Assembly: GCA_002387845.1 (NCBI GenBank)
Contig: DGLB01000016.1
Location: forward strand, 1 to 15,182
Direction: 5' to 3'
Origin: Stenotrophomonas maltophilia
GTDB taxonomy: Bacteria; Pseudomonadota; Gammaproteobacteria; Xanthomonadales; Xanthomonadaceae
DNA: 15,182 nucleotides
Below are positions 1-7,009 of the stretch, piece after piece (the first letter of the stretch is position 1; each line of letters begins with the position of its first letter). A program made the translations under genes and the position numbers. Under the pieces are notes generated by a model. That model saw nothing but the letters and a program-made list of their open reading frames with translations. It made no database searches and was not told the origin of the DNA.

Positions 1-60
1 TCATGCAATGGGATCGTGCGGATGGGTTTTGATCTTCGATGGCCACCGGCTCTCTGTCTG

Positions 61-166
61 GGGCGTGCCGGGGTGGGTTTGCGGGACCGTAGAAAACATG
101 GATGTTTTCTACGAGCCCCCATGGATGGGTTCACGGCGTGTCCCGCAAACCCACCCCGGCACGCCC
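61..166. repeat. Nested inverted-repeat element, complete copy
   Basis: Two perfect 27-bp inverted arms lie at 61-87 and 140-166. The 52-bp interior holds a perfect 11-bp hairpin (GTAGAAAACAT at 89-99, loop GG, ATGTTTTCTAC at 102-112) and a shorter one (CCCAT/ATGGG around 118-130). Single-stranded, it could fold as a long stem carrying two side hairpins. Positions 61-124 recur at 15110-15173 with one mismatch, so this is a dispersed repeat. It differs in sequence from the SMAG units. I do not recognise a named family, and I see no transposase nearby. Confidence 0.75.
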
Positions 167-270
167 AAACACGGAACCAGATGACCACCGGCTGTTCGCC
201 CAGAACCAACAGCAGCCGGGCAGCGCCCGGCGGTACGAGATGCATGCCAATGCCGGCTGTTCGCGCAACT

Positions 271-305
271 CCGGAAACAACAACGGCACCCGCAGGTGCC
301 GTTGT
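271..305 (-). terminator. Rho-independent terminator of suhB
   Basis: A perfect 11-bp stem (ACAACGGCACC at 280-290 with GGTGCCGTTGT at 295-305, 4-nt loop) begins 21 bp past the suhB stop. Read on the minus strand it is followed by TGTTTCC. The T-tract is short and interrupted, but the stem and position fit an intrinsic terminator. Confidence 0.7.
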
Positions 306-326
306 GCTTGGAAGCGTGAGCAGAAC

Positions 327-1154
327 TCAGAACTTGGCGTCGAACTCGGCTGCGTAGCCGGTGTTGACCAGGACCTTCTGCAGGATCTCGCTGTTCTTCA
401 CGTTGCCGGCGACGATCTGCTGGGTTTCCGGGCCGCGGCTGTCCATGCGGGCCGGGGTGGCCCCCTTGAAGTCGCACACGCGGCCGCCTGCTTCGCGGAC
501 CAGCAGCACGCCGGCGGCGATGTCCCAGGCTTTCACGCCGGCTTCGAAGTAGGCGTCGGCGCGACCGCAGGCCACGTAGGCCAGGTCCAGCGCGGCCGAG
601 CCGGTGCGGCGCACGTCTTCGGCCTGGACCAGCAGCGCGTCCAGCGCCTTCAGCTGCGAACTGGCGCGGTTGCGCTCGCGCGGGGCGAAGCCGGTGTGGA
701 TCATCGCGCCCGACAGGTCCTTGCGGTCTGCCACGCGGATGCGGCGGTCGTTCAGCACTGCGCCTGCACCGCGGCTGGCGGTGAACAGTTCATTGCGCAG
801 TGGGTCGAAGATCACCGCGTCGGTCGGTTCGCCGTTCTCGGTCAGCGCGATCGATACGCAGTAGTGCGGGAAGCCACGCAGGTAATTGCTGGTGCCGTCC
901 AGCGGGTCGATCACCCACATGTAGCGGTTCACCGCCTGCACGCCGCCTTCCTCGCCCATGATCCCGTACTCCGGGTAGGCGCGCTTGAGTTCCTTGACGA
1001 TCACCTTTTCCGCATCTGCATCCACCTCACTCGCATAGTCCATGCGCCCCTTCTGCACCACGTTCAGTGCTTCCAGCTTGTTGATGTTGCGCAACAAAAC
1101 GTTGCCGGCGAGGCGGGCGGCCTTGACCATGACGGTGACGGCGGGTTTCTGCAT
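327..1154 (-). CDS. suhB: Inositol-1-monophosphatase family protein SuhB
   Basis: This 275-residue protein has the usual length for SuhB. The metal-dependent phosphatase motifs are intact: GEEG at 67-70, DPLDGT at 83-88 and the distal WD at 210-211, which supply the Mg2+-binding acidic residues. The family hydrolyses myo-inositol-1-phosphate; in E. coli SuhB also joins the Nus antitermination complex on rRNA operons, a role I can only infer here. The ATG at 1154 is chosen because GGGAG lies a few bases upstream and the protein aligns from its first residues; the longer open frame runs antisense through trmJ. It diverges from trmJ, an arrangement also found in E. coli. Confidence 0.95.
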   Translation of the reverse strand: MQKPAVTVMVKAARLAGNVLLRNINKLEALNVVQKGRMDYASEVDADAEKVIVKELKRAYPEYGIMGEEGGVQAVNRYMWVIDPLDGTSNYLRGFPHYCVSIALTENGEPTDAVIFDPLRNELFTASRGAGAVLNDRRIRVADRKDLSGAMIHTGFAPRERNRASSQLKALDALLVQAEDVRRTGSAALDLAYVACGRADAYFEAGVKAWDIAAGVLLVREAGGRVCDFKGATPARMDSRGPETQQIVAGNVKNSEILQKVLVNTGYAAEFDAKF

Positions 1155-1272
1155 GGCGAAAAGCTCCCGGAAAGGCAGAGGGGGGATTGGCGGGGGAAAA
1201 GAGCGGTGCCGGCGCACAGGCCGGTGACACAGTTTACCATTTGTCGCAGTTCTTCTCGCGTTTGGCCTGTTC

Positions 1273-2049
1273 ATGTCCCTGCAAACCGCTCCAACCCGCA
1301 TCCGATTCGTCCTCGTCGGCACCCAGCACCCCGGCAACATGGGCGCGGCCGCCCGCGCCATGAAGACCATGGGCCTGGGCCGGCTGGTGCTGGTAGCCCC
1401 GGAAAAGCCCCTGGATGAAGAGGCCTTCCGCCGCTCCGCCGGGGCCGAGGACGTGCTCGGCGATGCCCCGGTGGTCGCCACCCTGGCCGAGGCCGTGGCC
1501 GACTGCCGGCTGGTGCTCGGCTGCACCGCCCGCGCCCGCCGCGTGCAGCTGGAAGAGCTGCTGCCCACGGTGGCCGCCCAGCGCGCCTTGGCCAAGGCCG
1601 GCGATGCCACCGACCCCGGTGAGGTGGCCTTTGTGTTTGGTCGCGAGCGTACCGGCCTGACCAACGAAGAGCTGCAGCTGTGCCACCTGGCCGTGCACAT
1701 TCCCTCCAATCCGGAGTTCAGCTCGCTGAATCTTGCCGCCGCCGTGCAGGTGCTGGCCTATGAGCTGCGCATGGCCCACCTGGACGCCGCCCCGGCCGCC
1801 GCCGGCCCCGACGCCGAACCGCGCGAACAGGCCGCCAGCCACGCCCAGCTGGAAGGCCTGTTCGGTCAGCTCGGCCAGACCCTGGACGACATCGACTTCC
1901 ACAAGGGCCGTGCCCCGGAGTCGGCCATGCGCAAGCTGCGCCGCCTGTTCCTTCGCACCGAATTGAGCGAACAGGAAGTACGGTTGTTGCGCGGCATTCT
2001 GGCGGATGCCCAGCGGATGGCACGGTTGGCCCAAAATAAGCCCCAATGA
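1273..2049 (+). CDS. trmJ: tRNA (cytidine/uridine-2'-O-)-methyltransferase TrmJ
   Basis: This SPOUT-class methyltransferase has 258 residues (E. coli about 246). It is expected to 2'-O-methylate the wobble-proximal residue 32 of the tRNA anticodon loop using S-adenosylmethionine. Family motifs are present in order: HPGNMGAAARAM at 19-30, FGRERTGLTNEE at 122-133, and the C-terminal knot IPSNPEFSSLNLAAA at 143-157, which forms the SAM site. Residues 170-190 are an Ala/Pro-rich linker to a helical C-terminal part. The gene diverges from suhB across 118 bp, and its stop lies 57 bp before the next gene. I see no obvious terminator after it, so some read-through into the next unit is possible. Confidence 0.93.
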   Translation: MSLQTAPTRIRFVLVGTQHPGNMGAAARAMKTMGLGRLVLVAPEKPLDEEAFRRSAGAEDVLGDAPVVATLAEAVADCRLVLGCTARARRVQLEELLPTVAAQRALAKAGDATDPGEVAFVFGRERTGLTNEELQLCHLAVHIPSNPEFSSLNLAAAVQVLAYELRMAHLDAAPAAAGPDAEPREQAASHAQLEGLFGQLGQTLDDIDFHKGRAPESAMRKLRRLFLRTELSEQEVRLLRGILADAQRMARLAQNKPQ

Positions 2050-2106
2050 CCTGACGCACGTCTCACTTTTTCGGGTAGGCTGTCTCGATTCCTTTGGGGG
2101 GAGCAG

Positions 2107-3051
2107 ATGGGATTGCCGGTGCTGCGGAGGCTGCTGCAGGGGGGACTGCTGTGTCTGGGCATCATGGCGATGACCGGCACCACGCAGGCCGGGCCTGTAG
2201 ATGCCGACGGCGGCCACGTACTTGTACTGGGCCGGATCAGCGACAATCCCAAAGCACACCATGCGCAACTGCAGCCGCTGCTCGACTACGTGGTGCCGCG
2301 CATGCGTGACGTCGGCATCACCGAAGGCCGCATTCTGATGGCTCCCGATGCCCAGCAGATGGCCAGCTACCTGCGTCGTGGGCGCGTGGACTGGGTCACC
2401 GAAACCACCGGTACGGCGGTGGCCCTGGGCCTGCGCAGCGGCGCGCAGCCGCTGCTGCTGACCGAACGCAGCGGCGTGCGTGATTACCACACGGTGTTCT
2501 TCGTGCGCCGCGACAGCCCGATCCGGGCCCTGGCCGACCTGAAGGGGCACTCGCTGGCCCTGCAGAACGTGGCCTCCACCAGCGCCTACCTGGTGCCGGT
2601 GATGACCCTGCTGCAGCAGGGCCTGACCCCCGAAATCCTGTTGTCCGCGCGCGACGCGGCCGCGCCGGATACCGTGGGCTATGTGTTTGCGCGCTCGGAG
2701 GCCAATATCGCCACCTTCGTGCACAAGGGGCTGGTCGATGCTGGCGCGGTCAGCAGCGTGGACTGGGTGGACCCGCAGCGGGTGCCGGCCAGTTTCAAAC
2801 GCGATTTCCGCGTGCTGTACCGCACCGAGGCGTATCCGCGGGCGGTCGAGGTGGTGCGCGCCGGGCTGGAGCCGAAGGTGCGCGAGCGCCTGCAGGAGGT
2901 GCTGCTGCAGGCCGCGTCGGACCCCGAGGCGCAGGGGGCGCTGGAAAAGTTTTTTGGTACGTCCGGGTTCCATCGGGTGGATGCGCAGACGCAACACCGG
3001 TTGGATGAATTGAAACAGGGTCTTACACGCGTGCGGATGGAAGTGGAATGA
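2107..3051 (+). CDS. PhnD-like periplasmic binding protein, sensory partner
   Basis: This 314-residue exported protein begins with a signal peptide (RR at 7-8, hydrophobic core 9-22, likely cleavage after TQA at 28). The mature part resembles the PhnD phosphate/phosphite/phosphonate-binding family: a LADLKG segment at 142-147 followed by STSAYLVPV at 157-165, and VHKGLVDAGAV at 205-215. Its ligand cannot be read from sequence. No ABC permease or ATPase gene lies nearby; instead its stop overlaps the ATG of a membrane GGDEF-EAL protein by 4 bp (ATGA). I infer that it delivers a ligand signal to that protein, as NspS does to MbaA in Vibrio cholerae. The start at 2107 preserves the signal peptide; GGAG at 2100-2103 is only 3 bp away, an unusually short spacing. 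Confidence 0.85.
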   Translation: MGLPVLRRLLQGGLLCLGIMAMTGTTQAGPVDADGGHVLVLGRISDNPKAHHAQLQPLLDYVVPRMRDVGITEGRILMAPDAQQMASYLRRGRVDWVTETTGTAVALGLRSGAQPLLLTERSGVRDYHTVFFVRRDSPIRALADLKGHSLALQNVASTSAYLVPVMTLLQQGLTPEILLSARDAAAPDTVGYVFARSEANIATFVHKGLVDAGAVSSVDWVDPQRVPASFKRDFRVLYRTEAYPRAVEVVRAGLEPKVRERLQEVLLQAASDPEAQGALEKFFGTSGFHRVDAQTQHRLDELKQGLTRVRMEVE

Positions 3052-5174
3052 GGCCGTTGGGTTCCGGAATGCAGTCCCGCTTTGTATTGGCAATGGGCGG
3101 GGCGATGGTGGTGGTGGTGGCGATCGTGGCCGTGGTGTTGGGGCGCCAGGCGACGATGCAGGACGAGGTCAAGCATCTCAGCGGAACGGTCATCCATGAC
3201 CTGTTCGACCGCAGTGTGCGCAGCCGGGGTGAAGCCCTGGCCCGTGAACTGTCCGACGCACTGGCCAACCCGCTGTACTACAACGACCTGCAGCAGGTCG
3301 GTGCGCTGGTGCGCAACACCTCGCGGCAGCAGGTGGTGCGCTATGTGCTGGTGTTCGACGAGGACGGCAAGCTGATCCACGACGGCTCGACCGACGTGGT
3401 TGACTTCGGCCGGCCGATGCAGGACCCGTTGGCATCGGGAGCCGTGGCCGCGCGGACCCTGGTGGTGCAGCAGTCGCCCAAGGTGCTCGACAACGCAATG
3501 CCGATCATGGTCGGCAACCAGCGCATTGGCGGGGTGCGGGTCGGCATGGCGCTGGATGACGTGCAGGCCATGGAACAGCGCGCCAACCAGACCCTGGGCG
3601 ACCGCCTGCAGCAGGTCGGCAAGCGCCACCTGGGCTGGCTGCTGCTGATGCTGGGGCTGCTGCTGGCCATTGGCGTGGTGGTCATCATCTACGTGCAGCG
3701 CACCCTGGTGGCCCCGATTCGCGGGCTGGCCGCGGCCGCGCGCCAGATCGAGGCCGGCGACTACCGCCCGCAGCTGGGCCAGAGCAACAGCCCGGGCGAG
3801 GTCGGCGAACTGGTGCGCGCATTCGCGCGGATGAGCGAGGCGATTGCGCGCCATGACCGCGAAGTGCGGCACATGGCCTACACCGATGCGCTCACCGGGT
3901 TGACCAACCGGCTGGCCTTCCGCGAGGCGCTGGACCACCGGCTGATGGCCGCGCGTGCGTCCAACCACCGGCTGGCGCTGCTGTTCGCCGACATGGACGA
4001 CTTCAAGCGGGTCAACGACACCCTTGGCCACGAGGCCGGCGACGAAGCGCTGCTGCAGTTCGCGCAGCGCATCAGTGCCGCGGTGGCCCAGGCCGGCGGC
4101 GACGAAGCCCTGCTGGCGCGCTTTGGTGGCGACGAGTTCGTGATTCTGATCGGCGACGGTGACGTGGCCGCCGGTGCCCGCCAGCTGGCCGAACTGCTGG
4201 TGCGTGAGCTGGGCAAGCCGCTGGTGGTGCAGGGCCGTGAGCTGTTCCTGGGCACCTCGATTGGCGTCACCCTGTTCCCGGATGACGCGGCCGATGCGAC
4301 CACGCTGCTGAAGAACGGCGACATCGCCATGTACCAGGCCAAGATGGCCGGCAAGAACTGCTATCGCTATTACAGCCGGGCCATGGACCACGCAGTCGAG
4401 CGCCGCGTGCACATGGAGCAGGAACTGCGCGGAGCCTGGGAGCGCGGCGAGCTGCGGCTGGTCTACCAGCCCATTTTCCGCACCCGCGACCGCCGTCTGT
4501 GCGGCGTGGAAGTGCTGCTGCGCTGGCAGCACCCGACCCTGGGCACGATTCCCCCGTCGGTGTTCATTGAAGTGGCCGAGCAGAGTGGCCTGATCGAGGT
4601 GATCGGGCCCAAGGTGCTGCGCGCGGCGTGCCGGGAGGCCATGCAGTGGCCGCTGACGGCGGAGGGCGAGGGCCTGTTTGTTTCGGTCAACGTCTCGCCG
4701 CGCCAGCTGCGCGGCGGCGAGCTGCCCACCCTGGTGGCCGAATCCCTGCGCGACACCGGCCTGCCGGCCTCGCGCCTGCACCTGGAGCTGACCGAAACGG
4801 CGGTGATCGGCGACGAAATGCTGGCCGCGGCCCTGCTCGACAAGCTGCACCGCACGGGCGTGAAGGTATGGCTGGATGACTTCGGCACCGGGTTCTCCGG
4901 GCTCAGCCACCTGCGCCAGGTGCCGGTGGACGGGGTGAAGATCGACAAGAGCTTCGTCGCCGACATGCAGCGCGATCCGGACGACCTGGCCCTGACCACG
5001 GCCATCATCGCGATGGCGCATGCCCTGGGCATCACCGTGGTGGCCGAAGGCATCGAACAGGAAGTCCAGTTCGACCTCCTCGCCCAGCGCGGCTGCGACC
5101 TTGCCCAGGGCTACTGGCTCAGCCACCCGGTCAGCGCGACCGACGTGGTGAACATGATCGAATCGGGGCGCTGA
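3048..5174 (+). CDS. Membrane GGDEF-EAL cyclic-di-GMP protein with HAMP domain
   Basis: Domain order in the 708 residues: short cytoplasmic start; membrane helix about 14-32; periplasmic sensor region about 33-194 of Cache-like appearance; second helix about 196-216; HAMP about 217-270; GGDEF about 275-445; EAL about 455-705. The cyclase signature GGDEF (360-364) is intact, but the usual upstream inhibitory RxxD site reads GDEA, so product inhibition is probably absent. The phosphodiesterase domain has EVL (488-490), NVSPRQL, ELTE, LDDFGTG (609-615), KIDKSF (631-636) and AEGIE (666-670), i.e. the expected metal and catalytic residues. It may both make and break c-di-GMP, with the balance set by the overlapping upstream binding protein. 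Confidence 0.93.
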   Translation: MRPLGSGMQSRFVLAMGGAMVVVVAIVAVVLGRQATMQDEVKHLSGTVIHDLFDRSVRSRGEALARELSDALANPLYYNDLQQVGALVRNTSRQQVVRYVLVFDEDGKLIHDGSTDVVDFGRPMQDPLASGAVAARTLVVQQSPKVLDNAMPIMVGNQRIGGVRVGMALDDVQAMEQRANQTLGDRLQQVGKRHLGWLLLMLGLLLAIGVVVIIYVQRTLVAPIRGLAAAARQIEAGDYRPQLGQSNSPGEVGELVRAFARMSEAIARHDREVRHMAYTDALTGLTNRLAFREALDHRLMAARASNHRLALLFADMDDFKRVNDTLGHEAGDEALLQFAQRISAAVAQAGGDEALLARFGGDEFVILIGDGDVAAGARQLAELLVRELGKPLVVQGRELFLGTSIGVTLFPDDAADATTLLKNGDIAMYQAKMAGKNCYRYYSRAMDHAVERRVHMEQELRGAWERGELRLVYQPIFRTRDRRLCGVEVLLRWQHPTLGTIPPSVFIEVAEQSGLIEVIGPKVLRAACREAMQWPLTAEGEGLFVSVNVSPRQLRGGELPTLVAESLRDTGLPASRLHLELTETAVIGDEMLAAALLDKLHRTGVKVWLDDFGTGFSGLSHLRQVPVDGVKIDKSFVADMQRDPDDLALTTAIIAMAHALGITVVAEGIEQEVQFDLLAQRGCDLAQGYWLSHPVSATDVVNMIESGR

Positions 5175-5191
5175 GCCCCGTTACACGGGGC
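5164..5191. terminator. Possible bidirectional terminator with alternative hairpins
   Basis: Three arms lie in series across the convergent gene ends: CGGGGC (5164-5169), GCCCCG (5175-5180) and CGGGGC (5186-5191). The middle arm can pair with either neighbour, giving two exclusive 6-bp hairpins with 5-nt loops. On the plus strand the second hairpin is followed by GTTTG. T-tracts are poor, so terminator function is an inference from the position between genes only 6 bp apart. Confidence 0.4.
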
Positions 5192-6185
5192 GTTTGCTCG
5201 AATCCCCGGAAATCTCCCGCACCAGCTTCGGCACCAGGTAGCCCGAAAGCCGGGCGGTAAGCTGGGCATGCAGGGACTTGGCGGTGGCGTCGTCCACTTC
5301 GAAGTGGGCCACGCCCTGCACCCGGTCCACCTGGTACAGGTAGTACGGCAGCACCCCGCCGGCGAAGCTGCGCTCGCTCAGGTCCTGCAGGGCCTGCAGG
5401 CTGTCGTTCACCCCGCGCAGCAGGACTGCCTGGTTGAGCAGGGTGCAGCCGGCATCGCGCAGGCGGGCCATGGCCGCGTCCACGCTGGCATCGAATTCAT
5501 TGGCATGGTTGGCGTGGATCACGAACGCCACCGGCCAGGGCAGGCTGGCGATCCACTGCACCAGGTCGGCGTCGACCCGCTCCGGCAGCACCACCGGCAG
5601 CCGGCTGTGGATGCGCAGGCGGCGCAGGTGCGGGATCTGCTTCAGCGCGTCGGTCAGCTCAACCAGCTTGTGGGTGGCCAGCGACAGCGGATCACCGCCG
5701 GACAGGATCACCTCGTCGATGCCCGGGTCCTGCGCGATCGCCTCCACGGCCTCGCGCCAGCCCTCGCGGGCCGCGTTCTCGGTGCCATAGTCGAAGTGCC
5801 GGCGGAAGCAGTAGCGGCAGTTGATCGCGCAGCTGCCGGTGGTCACCAGCAGGGCACGGCCGTGGTACTTCTGGATGACCCCGGTGGCCTTGCGGGCCAG
5901 CCCGTCACCGACCGCGTCCAGGGTGAAACCGGGGGCCAGCTGCAGCTCATCGGTGATCGGCAGCACCTGCCGCAGCAGCGGATCGGTGGGGTCGCCATGG
6001 CGCATGCGCGCGATGAAGCCCTGCGGCACCCGCAGCGCGAACTGGGCCAGCGCCGCGTCCGAGACCGGCAGCCCGGCTGCATCCAGCCCCAGCTGCGCCA
6101 GCAGCACCCGCGGGTCGCGGACCGCGTCACGCCACAGCTGCTGCCAGCGGACGGGAGGGGGCAGGGGCGTGGCGGAGAGCTGCAT
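5181..6185 (-). CDS. epmB: EF-P-lysine 2,3-aminomutase EpmB (radical SAM)
   Basis: This 334-residue radical-SAM enzyme converts alpha-lysine to (R)-beta-lysine for attachment to elongation factor P. The iron-sulfur motif CxxxCxxC is at C119, C123 and C126, in GSCAINCRYCFRRHF. SGGDPLS (162-168) and RIHSRLPVV (191-199) are typical of the lysine 2,3-aminomutase family, and the C-terminal GYLVPKLVREISG carries Lys320, at the place of the PLP-binding lysine. The N-terminus aligns with E. coli EpmB from its first residues, supporting the ATG at 6185, although only a weak AAGG lies upstream. It diverges from efp, its substrate, as in E. coli; epmA is not in the window. A TATGAT at 6206-6211 on the minus strand could be its -10 box. 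Confidence 0.94.
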   Translation of the reverse strand: MQLSATPLPPPVRWQQLWRDAVRDPRVLLAQLGLDAAGLPVSDAALAQFALRVPQGFIARMRHGDPTDPLLRQVLPITDELQLAPGFTLDAVGDGLARKATGVIQKYHGRALLVTTGSCAINCRYCFRRHFDYGTENAAREGWREAVEAIAQDPGIDEVILSGGDPLSLATHKLVELTDALKQIPHLRRLRIHSRLPVVLPERVDADLVQWIASLPWPVAFVIHANHANEFDASVDAAMARLRDAGCTLLNQAVLLRGVNDSLQALQDLSERSFAGGVLPYYLYQVDRVQGVAHFEVDDATAKSLHAQLTARLSGYLVPKLVREISGDSSKRPV

Positions 6186-6270
6186 GAAAGGGGGGCCTTG
6201 CGGTTATCATAGGGGGCAGAACAACGTGACTTCCCGCCGGTACCGGTGGGGCTTTCCATTCTATCCGGCT

Positions 6271-6288
6271 CGCCGCGCCTGCGCGGCG
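6271..6288 (+). promoter_or_regulatory. GC-rich hairpin in the efp leader
   Basis: A perfect inverted repeat, CGCCGCGC at 6271-6278 and GCGCGGCG at 6281-6288, lies in the untranslated region before efp and is followed by TTTG. The efp ribosome binding site AGGAG (6299-6303) begins 10 bp later. It could act as a weak attenuator or stabilise the mRNA 5' end; function is inferred from structure and position only. Confidence 0.45.
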
Positions 6289-6311
6289 TTTGCCCATTCA
6301 GGAGTTACCGC

Positions 6312-6878
6312 ATGGCCACTGTTGGCATGAACGACGTCAAGAACGGGATGAAGATCCTGGTCAACAATGAACCAGCCGTCATCACGGACACCGAATACGT
6401 CAAGCCGGGCAAGGGCCAGGCCTTCACCCGCGTCAAGTACCGCTTCATCCGTTCCGGCCGCGTGGTCGAACTGACCATGAAGGCCACCGACGACCTGGAA
6501 GTGGCTGACGTCGTCGATACCGACATGAACTTCATGTACAGCGACGGCGAGTACTGGCACTTCATGGACCCGGAATCGTTCGAACAGGTCCAGGCCGACA
6601 AGGCCGGCATGGGCGGCGCGGAAAAGTGGCTGAAGGGCGAGGAAGCCTGCATCGTGACCCTGTTCAACGGTGCCCCGATCTTCGTGCAGCCGCCGAACTT
6701 CGTCGAGCTGAAAATCACCGAAACCGACCCGGGCGTCCGTGGCGATACCTCCGGCGGTGGCGGCAAGCCGGCCACCCTGGAAACCGGTGCCGTGGTGCGC
6801 GTGCCGCTGTTCGTCAACCAGGACGAAATCATCAAGGTCGACACCCGTTCGGGCGAATACTCCGCACGCGTGAAGTAA
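6312..6878 (+). CDS. efp: Elongation factor P
   Basis: The 188-residue product has exactly the length of E. coli EF-P and aligns throughout. EF-P enters the ribosome between the P and E sites and rescues stalls at consecutive prolines. The modified loop reads VKPGKGQAF, with Lys34 in the position that EpmA and EpmB beta-lysylate in E. coli; divergent epmB supports that pathway over rhamnosylation, which needs Arg at this site. The C-terminus carries the signatures TDPGVRGDTSGGGGKPATLETGA (in pieces) and VDTRSGEY. The ATG at 6312 is preceded by a clear AGGAG at 6299-6303; the longer open frame from 6246 would translate the leader hairpin and is rejected. Confidence 0.97.
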   Translation: MATVGMNDVKNGMKILVNNEPAVITDTEYVKPGKGQAFTRVKYRFIRSGRVVELTMKATDDLEVADVVDTDMNFMYSDGEYWHFMDPESFEQVQADKAGMGGAEKWLKGEEACIVTLFNGAPIFVQPPNFVELKITETDPGVRGDTSGGGGKPATLETGAVVRVPLFVNQDEIIKVDTRSGEYSARVK

Positions 6879-6900
6879 TTCGACCGTAAGGTCGAATTAC
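6875..6900 (+). terminator. Hairpin overlapping the efp stop codon
   Basis: A perfect 11-bp stem (GTAATTCGACC at 6875-6885 and GGTCGAATTAC at 6890-6900, loop GTAA) includes the efp TAA stop. No T-tract follows; the sequence goes straight into the SMAG dimer. It may terminate, protect the efp mRNA 3' end, or work jointly with the adjacent palindrome. Confidence 0.5.
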
Positions 6901-6976
6901 CGGTAGCGCCGGCCGTTGGCCGGCCCTCACGATGCATCCAACGTTCATGAGGGCCGGCCAACGGCCGGCGCTACCG
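6901..6976. repeat. SMAG-type REP dimer, inverted pair
   Basis: Two REP units face each other: perfect 29-bp inverted arms at 6901-6929 and 6948-6976, spacer 18 bp. Each unit begins with the GTAG head and contains its own palindrome, GCCGGCC-GTT-GGCCGGC. This matches the SMAG repeats described for Stenotrophomonas maltophilia, which are typically found as dimers between genes and can affect mRNA stability. The left unit is identical to the single copy at 9849-9871. Confidence 0.85.
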
Positions 6977-7009
6977 CACCTCAATTCCCAATCGAGACCG
7001 CGAGACCGC

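Larger units (their letters stand above)
1..326. other. Gene-free region downstream of suhB
   Basis: I find no credible gene here. Open frames crossing it are antisense to suhB or run through inverted repeats. It holds the nested palindromic element at 61-166, the suhB terminator at 271-305, and a 12-bp motif CCGGCTGTTCGC repeated directly at 188-199 and 253-264. The reverse complement of that motif, with one mismatch, recurs near 15077-15088 beside the second element copy. I see nothing recognisable in positions 1-60. Confidence 0.6.

Noticed and set aside
102..1418. Plus-strand 438-residue open frame
   Set aside because: It is antisense to suhB, starts inside the palindromic element and resembles no protein; high GC keeps the opposite frame open.
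2679..5126. Minus-strand 815-residue open frame
   Set aside because: It runs antisense through the binding protein and GGDEF-EAL gene, whose motifs are complete; the composition (His/Gln/Arg-rich) is typical of a shadow frame.
6932..7009. Upstream start of mtaD giving 26 extra residues
   Set aside because: It would translate the right half of the SMAG dimer; the ATG at 7010 gives a family-like N-terminus.
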